From Geomobilibacter sp964432205 (GTDB taxonomy: Bacteria; Desulfobacterota; Desulfuromonadia; Geobacterales; DSM-12255), in the NCBI GenBank assembly GCA_964432205.1, contig CAYSMK010000013.1:78141-142140 (forward strand): a stretch of DNA of 64,000 nucleotides, in the 5' to 3' direction. Shown here one piece after another: positions 61,540 through 64,000 of the stretch. Below the pieces are notes generated by a model. That model worked only from the letters and a program-made list of their open reading frames with translations, was not told the origin of the DNA and ran no database searches. The position numbers and the translations under genes are program-made. Each line of letters starts with the position of its first letter. Within the stretch, counting starts at the first letter, position 1.

Positions 61540-61577
61540 AACAGGTGCTATTATCAGGTTAAATAATAGCACCTGTT
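61540..61577. promoter_or_regulatory. Operator palindrome of the toxin-antitoxin operon
   Basis: Perfect 15-bp inverted arms (61540-61554 and 61563-61577; core GGTGCTATTAT) are separated by 8 bp and end 10 bp before the antitoxin start. The AT-rich core overlaps likely promoter elements. This is the expected site for autorepression by the antitoxin or the complex. Confidence 0.8.
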
Positions 61578-61587
61578 TGGAGGTCGT

Positions 61588-61863
61588 ATGAAGGCGAACG
61601 CGAAGTTTTCCGAGGATGTCGTCCCTCTTTCCGACCTGAAGGTCAATCCCGGTCGCATCGTGAATCAGGTGGACCAGACTCACCGACCAGTGCTCCTGAC
61701 GAGCCGGGGGCGGGGGGTAGCCGTCGTGCAATCGGTCAAGGACTACGAAGCGGAGGCCGAGGAACGGGCTTTCCTGAAGGCCGTTGTTCAGGGACTTGTC
61801 GATGTCGAGCAGGGGCGGACCGTAACTCTTGCCGACACCAAGAAACGCCTCGGGCTGGATTGA
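61588..61863 (+). CDS. Phd/YefM-family antitoxin
   Basis: A 91-aa protein with the Phd-type N-terminus VVPLSDLKVNPGRIVNQVDQTHRPVLLTSRGRGVAVVQSVKDYEA, a DNA-binding and dimer domain, and a C-terminal helix (EERAFLKAVVQGLVDVEQG) that would mask the toxin. The start has TTTGGAGGTCGT. It is four bases before the ParE-type toxin gene. It neutralises the toxin and represses the operon through the upstream palindrome. Confidence 0.9.
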   Translation: MKANAKFSEDVVPLSDLKVNPGRIVNQVDQTHRPVLLTSRGRGVAVVQSVKDYEAEAEERAFLKAVVQGLVDVEQGRTVTLADTKKRLGLD

Positions 61864-61867
61864 TCTC

Positions 61868-62188
61868 ATGGCGAACAGGAACGTCATTGAATTTGCCGAG
61901 TCGGCTGTCGGCGATCTTGAGGAGGTCCGCGACTGGTATGCCGATCAGCAGGTTCCAGAGGTGGGGAAGCGTCTGGTGGGTGAGGTTGTTGCCCAGGTGG
62001 AGCGACTTGCCGACTTCCCGGAAAGTGGGCGCATTGTGCCGGAGTTCGGGCTGTCCAATCTGCGTGAGATCATTTACCCGCCGTTCCGCATCGTCTATAG
62101 GGTTGATGCTGTCCGTATCCGGATCATTCGTGTATGGCGCAGTGAGCGGCTAAAGAAAATGCCGGCCGGCCTGGAGGGGGCAGCCTGA
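61868..62188 (+). CDS. ParE/RelE-superfamily toxin
   Basis: A 106-aa protein from the ATG at 61868. It has VIEFAESAVGDLEEVRDWYADQ, VERLADFPESGRIVPEFGLSNLREIIYPPFRIVYRVDAVRIRIIRVWRSERL, which is the ParE pattern (F...A..DL.....Y, L..FP..GR.VPE, R.I....YRI.Y). ParE toxins poison DNA gyrase and RelE toxins cleave mRNA; the family assignment favours ParE. It forms one unit with the Phd-type antitoxin. Confidence 0.9.
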   Translation: MANRNVIEFAESAVGDLEEVRDWYADQQVPEVGKRLVGEVVAQVERLADFPESGRIVPEFGLSNLREIIYPPFRIVYRVDAVRIRIIRVWRSERLKKMPAGLEGAA

Positions 62189-62306
62189 AGATACTCTCCA
62201 GAACCATTGTGAAGCCGCCTGTGGCATAGTTTGCTGCAGGCGGTTTTTTTTATGCTTTTTATGGGGGTGCTGACCCGGATTTTCGTAATTACCACTCTAT
62301 TTCCCC

Positions 62307-62331
62307 CTACTGTAACATTTTGTTGCAGTAG
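62307..62331. repeat. Inverted repeat with TGTAACA half-sites, first
   Basis: 11-bp arms (CTACTGTAACA and TGTTGCAGTAG, one T-G pair) surround TTT. It shares the half-site TGTAACA with the palindrome 60 bp downstream. Confidence 0.65.
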
Positions 62332-62367
62332 GCTGTAAAGCCGCATGGGGTGAGGCTTTAAATGGTG

Positions 62368-62405
62368 AGGTGTAACATTATGTGACATCACATTTTGTTA
62401 CACCT
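62368..62405. promoter_or_regulatory. 38-bp nested palindrome with TGTAACA half-sites
   Basis: Outer arms AGGTGTAACA/TGTTACACCT, inner arms ATGTGA/TCACAT and a two-base centre form a fully symmetric site. No T-run follows. It is probably an operator for a dimeric or tetrameric regulator acting on the downstream gene, whose start is 255 bp away. Confidence 0.6.
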
Positions 62406-62660
62406 GGTGACATGCCCTTGTTTAACTATGTGAAATGACTATGTTGCAGGTTTTGGCACGGAAAGTGTTATATAGTGGGTTTTATTGTCCGGCATGAAAT
62501 CCCCGTATTCCTGCCAGCTTGGTCCGACCCTGGGAGGCGCCCCGGAAGGAGATTCCAAAGGACATATATGACTCCAGTGACGGCAAGGACAATCAGCCTG
62601 AGCATGACTCTTGTTGTCTTTTGTGTCCTTTAAGTCTCTTTGTTTTTCGACGGAGTTCAA

Positions 62661-63218
62661 ATGACTGAAGGCTTTATCCCATTGCATGGCGGCTATCAGA
62701 AGCTGCTTTCTTACCAGAAGGCGGAGATCGTCTATGACGCCACCGTCTACTTCTGCGACCGGTTCATTGACCGGCGCAGCCGCACCCATGACCAGATGGT
62801 GCAGGCAGCGCGATCCGGCAAGCAGAACATCATTGAAGGGAGCATGGCCTCCGGCACCTCAAAAGAGATGGAAATCAAGCTAACAAATGTGGCTCGGGCC
62901 AGCCTGGAAGAGCTGCTGGCCGATTACCGCGATTTTTTGCGGACGCGCGGCCTGACGGAGTGGAGCAAGGAACATCCCTATGCGCAGCGGCTGCGGGAAC
63001 TTAATCGGACGCCAAACTCAACCTATGAGACCTTCAGAAAAGGAATCGAGCACGACGATCCGGCGATTGCCGCCAATATGATTATCGGCCTGATCAGGGT
63101 TGCCAGTTTTCTGCTGGACAAGCAATTGAAGTCTCTGGAACAGGCGTTTCTCAAGGAAGGTGGCCTGCGGGAGCGGATGACCAAGGCGAGGCTAGAGGCG
63201 AGGAAAAGAGGAGGGTGA
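62661..63218 (+). CDS. Four-helix-bundle protein (23S rRNA intervening-sequence type)
   Basis: A 185-aa protein from the ATG at 62661 (CGGAGTTCAA site). The helical core is KLLSYQKAEIVYDATVYFCDRFI, RTHDQMVQAARSGKQNIIEGSMAS, and MEIKLTNVARASLEELLADYRDFLRTRG. This matches the S23/four-helix-bundle family, first seen in 23S rRNA intervening sequences and common in accessory DNA. The C-terminus adds a basic helix (MTKARLEARKRGG). The family forms pentamers and its function is unknown. Confidence 0.85.
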   Translation: MTEGFIPLHGGYQKLLSYQKAEIVYDATVYFCDRFIDRRSRTHDQMVQAARSGKQNIIEGSMASGTSKEMEIKLTNVARASLEELLADYRDFLRTRGLTEWSKEHPYAQRLRELNRTPNSTYETFRKGIEHDDPAIAANMIIGLIRVASFLLDKQLKSLEQAFLKEGGLRERMTKARLEARKRGG

Positions 63219-63227
63219 GGGGCTTCC

Positions 63228-63407
63228 TTGGATATCATATGTGGTACCGCCGAATTTCCTGAACCGTTGAAACAGGATGCTCAGGAGGGGGGCGCCGTGG
63301 CCGGCAGCACGCGCCGGTATATCGAAAAGCGGTCAGGCAAGACGGTGGTGACGAGGGAGAATTTCATGGGGTTGATTGGGAAGGGGCGGGAGAAGGTGGG
63401 GGAGTGA
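63228..63407 (+). pseudogene. Remnant of a DinD/antirepressor-type gene (C-terminal part)
   Basis: A 59-residue open stretch read from TTG, without a proper start. It contains DAQEGGAVAGSTRRYIEKR and TVVTRENFMGLI. The same pattern (AG.AR..IE...G..VVT..N) ends DinD and phage antirepressor-like proteins, where it follows a long Bro-N type domain that is missing here. I take it as the tail of a deleted gene. Confidence 0.45.
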
Positions 63408-63471
63408 GAAAAACCGGGGAGTGTCCCGGATTTTACCCGGATTTTCCGAATGATATTAAACCGGAGGACGC

Positions 63472-63946
63472 ATGACGTACGATCCACAACGAGCGCTTGA
63501 ACTGCTCCGCATAGGCACTGGAAGTCAGGGCACCCGCTTTCGTGAAGGCCAGGAGGATGCCATCCGCCATGTCGTTGATGGTCGCGGCCGGCTGCTGGTC
63601 GTGCAGAAAACCGGCTGGGGAAAGAGCTTTGTCTACTTCATTGCCGCCAAGCTGCTGCGTGAGGAGGGGAGCGGTCCGGCGTTGCTGATTTCTCCGCTGC
63701 TGGCGCTGATGCGCAACCAGATAGCGGCGGCAGAACGGATGGGTTTGCGGGCTGTTACCATCAATTCAGATAACCAGGAAGAGTGGGACGCTGTCGAAGC
63801 CTCACTCGTACGCAACGATATTGATATCCTTCTCATCTCACCCGAACGGCTGGCCAATGAGCGATTCCGCACCCAAGTACTGGCCGGGATTGCTGCCCGG
63901 ATCGTTCTGCTGGTGATTGACGAAGCACACTGCATTTCGGACTGGG
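63472..63946 (+). pseudogene. RecQ-like DNA helicase, 5' part, interrupted
   Basis: The ATG at 63472 follows CCGGAGGACGC. The frame reads as the first helicase domain of a RecQ-type protein: FREGQEDAIRHVVDG, Walker A QKTGWGKSFVYFIAAKL, motif Ia LISPLLALMRNQ, and the DEAH box VLLVIDEAHCISDW at about residue 155. RecQ proteins continue GHDFRP after ISDW. Here the sequence changes abruptly to IS-end-like repeats at 63947, so the gene seems to be broken within motif II. The rest may lie beyond the element, outside the window. Confidence 0.75.
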
Positions 63947-64000
63947 TGCGGATTCCGGACGAATCCGACCGGCATTCCGGCGGGAAAGCGACCGACGTTC
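63947..64000. mobile_element. Left end of a probable IS21-family element
   Basis: From 63947 the sequence begins TGCGGATTCCGGACGAATCC and repeats ATTCCGG and CGACCG-type units at short spacing. IS21-like elements characteristically have such multiple terminal repeats and begin with TG. It replaces the expected helicase sequence. Only 54 bases are visible, so the family call rests on that pattern alone. Confidence 0.55.

Larger units (their letters stand above)
62189..62660. other. Non-coding region upstream of the four-helix-bundle gene
   Basis: About 470 bp, AT-rich compared with the flanks. The notable content is the two TGTAACA palindromes at 62307-62331 and 62368-62405. A minus-strand frame (62439-62789) overlaps the next gene and is judged a shadow. 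Confidence 0.5.

Noticed and set aside
62439..62789. 116-aa minus-strand frame
   Set aside because: It overlaps the well-supported four-helix-bundle gene and the palindrome region, with no family pattern.

Overview
The window looks like a chromosomal segment of a Geobacter-type deltaproteobacterium (Desulfuromonadota). Pointers are the moderately high GC with dense coding, a PEP-CTERM protein, an OmpB-like multicopper oxidase, the start of a probable c-type cytochrome carrying Ig-like and fibronectin repeats, an OsmC-like gene with an in-frame TGA (probable selenocysteine), a sigma-54 TRAP-dicarboxylate operon, and a MaeB-type malic enzyme. No rRNA, tRNA or CRISPR array was seen. The species cannot be fixed from the sequence alone.

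Layout. 1-3.3 kb: a large surface repeat protein cut by the left edge, preceded by a small membrane-anchored protein. 3.6-11.3 kb, all on the minus strand: marR, a membrane-sensor/trehalose-phosphate synthase fusion, otsB, a second small membrane protein, a YkgJ-like cysteine-cluster protein, nhaD and a CBS/nucleotidyltransferase. 11.4-14.1 kb (+): Pal-type lipoprotein, ClC channel, lipoprotein. 14.6-26.3 kb: treZ, treY, an antiparallel six-hairpin glucosidase, glgE and a treS-maltokinase fusion. 26.5-30.3 kb (+): nhaA, an SLC13/RCK symporter and mscS. 30.5-37.7 kb (-): diguanylate cyclase, large mscS, DUF481 porin-like protein, kup, a small RAPP protein, a second Pal and a decayed RAPP copy. 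37.9-40.9 kb: treT, a BCAM0308-type zinc-ribbon protein, a discoidin-like protein and the OsmC-like selenoprotein.

Taken together, 3.6-41 kb is an osmotic/salt-stress island. It holds Na+/H+ antiporters, a K+ importer, a Cl- channel, two mechanosensitive channels, and the enzymes of four trehalose routes (OtsAB, TreYZ, TreS, TreT) plus the complete TreS-Mak-GlgE route that converts trehalose back to alpha-glucan. A family of ~112-aa membrane-anchored proteins ending in Arg-Ala-Pro-Pro is scattered only through this part of the window.

41-48.4 kb (-) is a DctPQM TRAP transporter with its own two-component system, a recognisable sigma-54 promoter and two upstream activator-like repeats. 48.6-52.6 kb (-) is an FKBP isomerase / dockerin-tagged multicopper oxidase / cohesin-like PEP-CTERM protein cluster, which suggests a surface-docked oxidase. 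53-61.4 kb is metabolic: a UbiD-family decarboxylase, a DUF2917/MocR pair, ROK glucokinase, a HIT protein and malic enzyme. 61.5-64 kb is accessory: a Phd/ParE toxin-antitoxin pair with a 15-bp-arm operator, a four-helix-bundle protein behind unusual palindromes, an antirepressor-like remnant, and a RecQ-like helicase apparently broken by an IS21-type element at the right edge.
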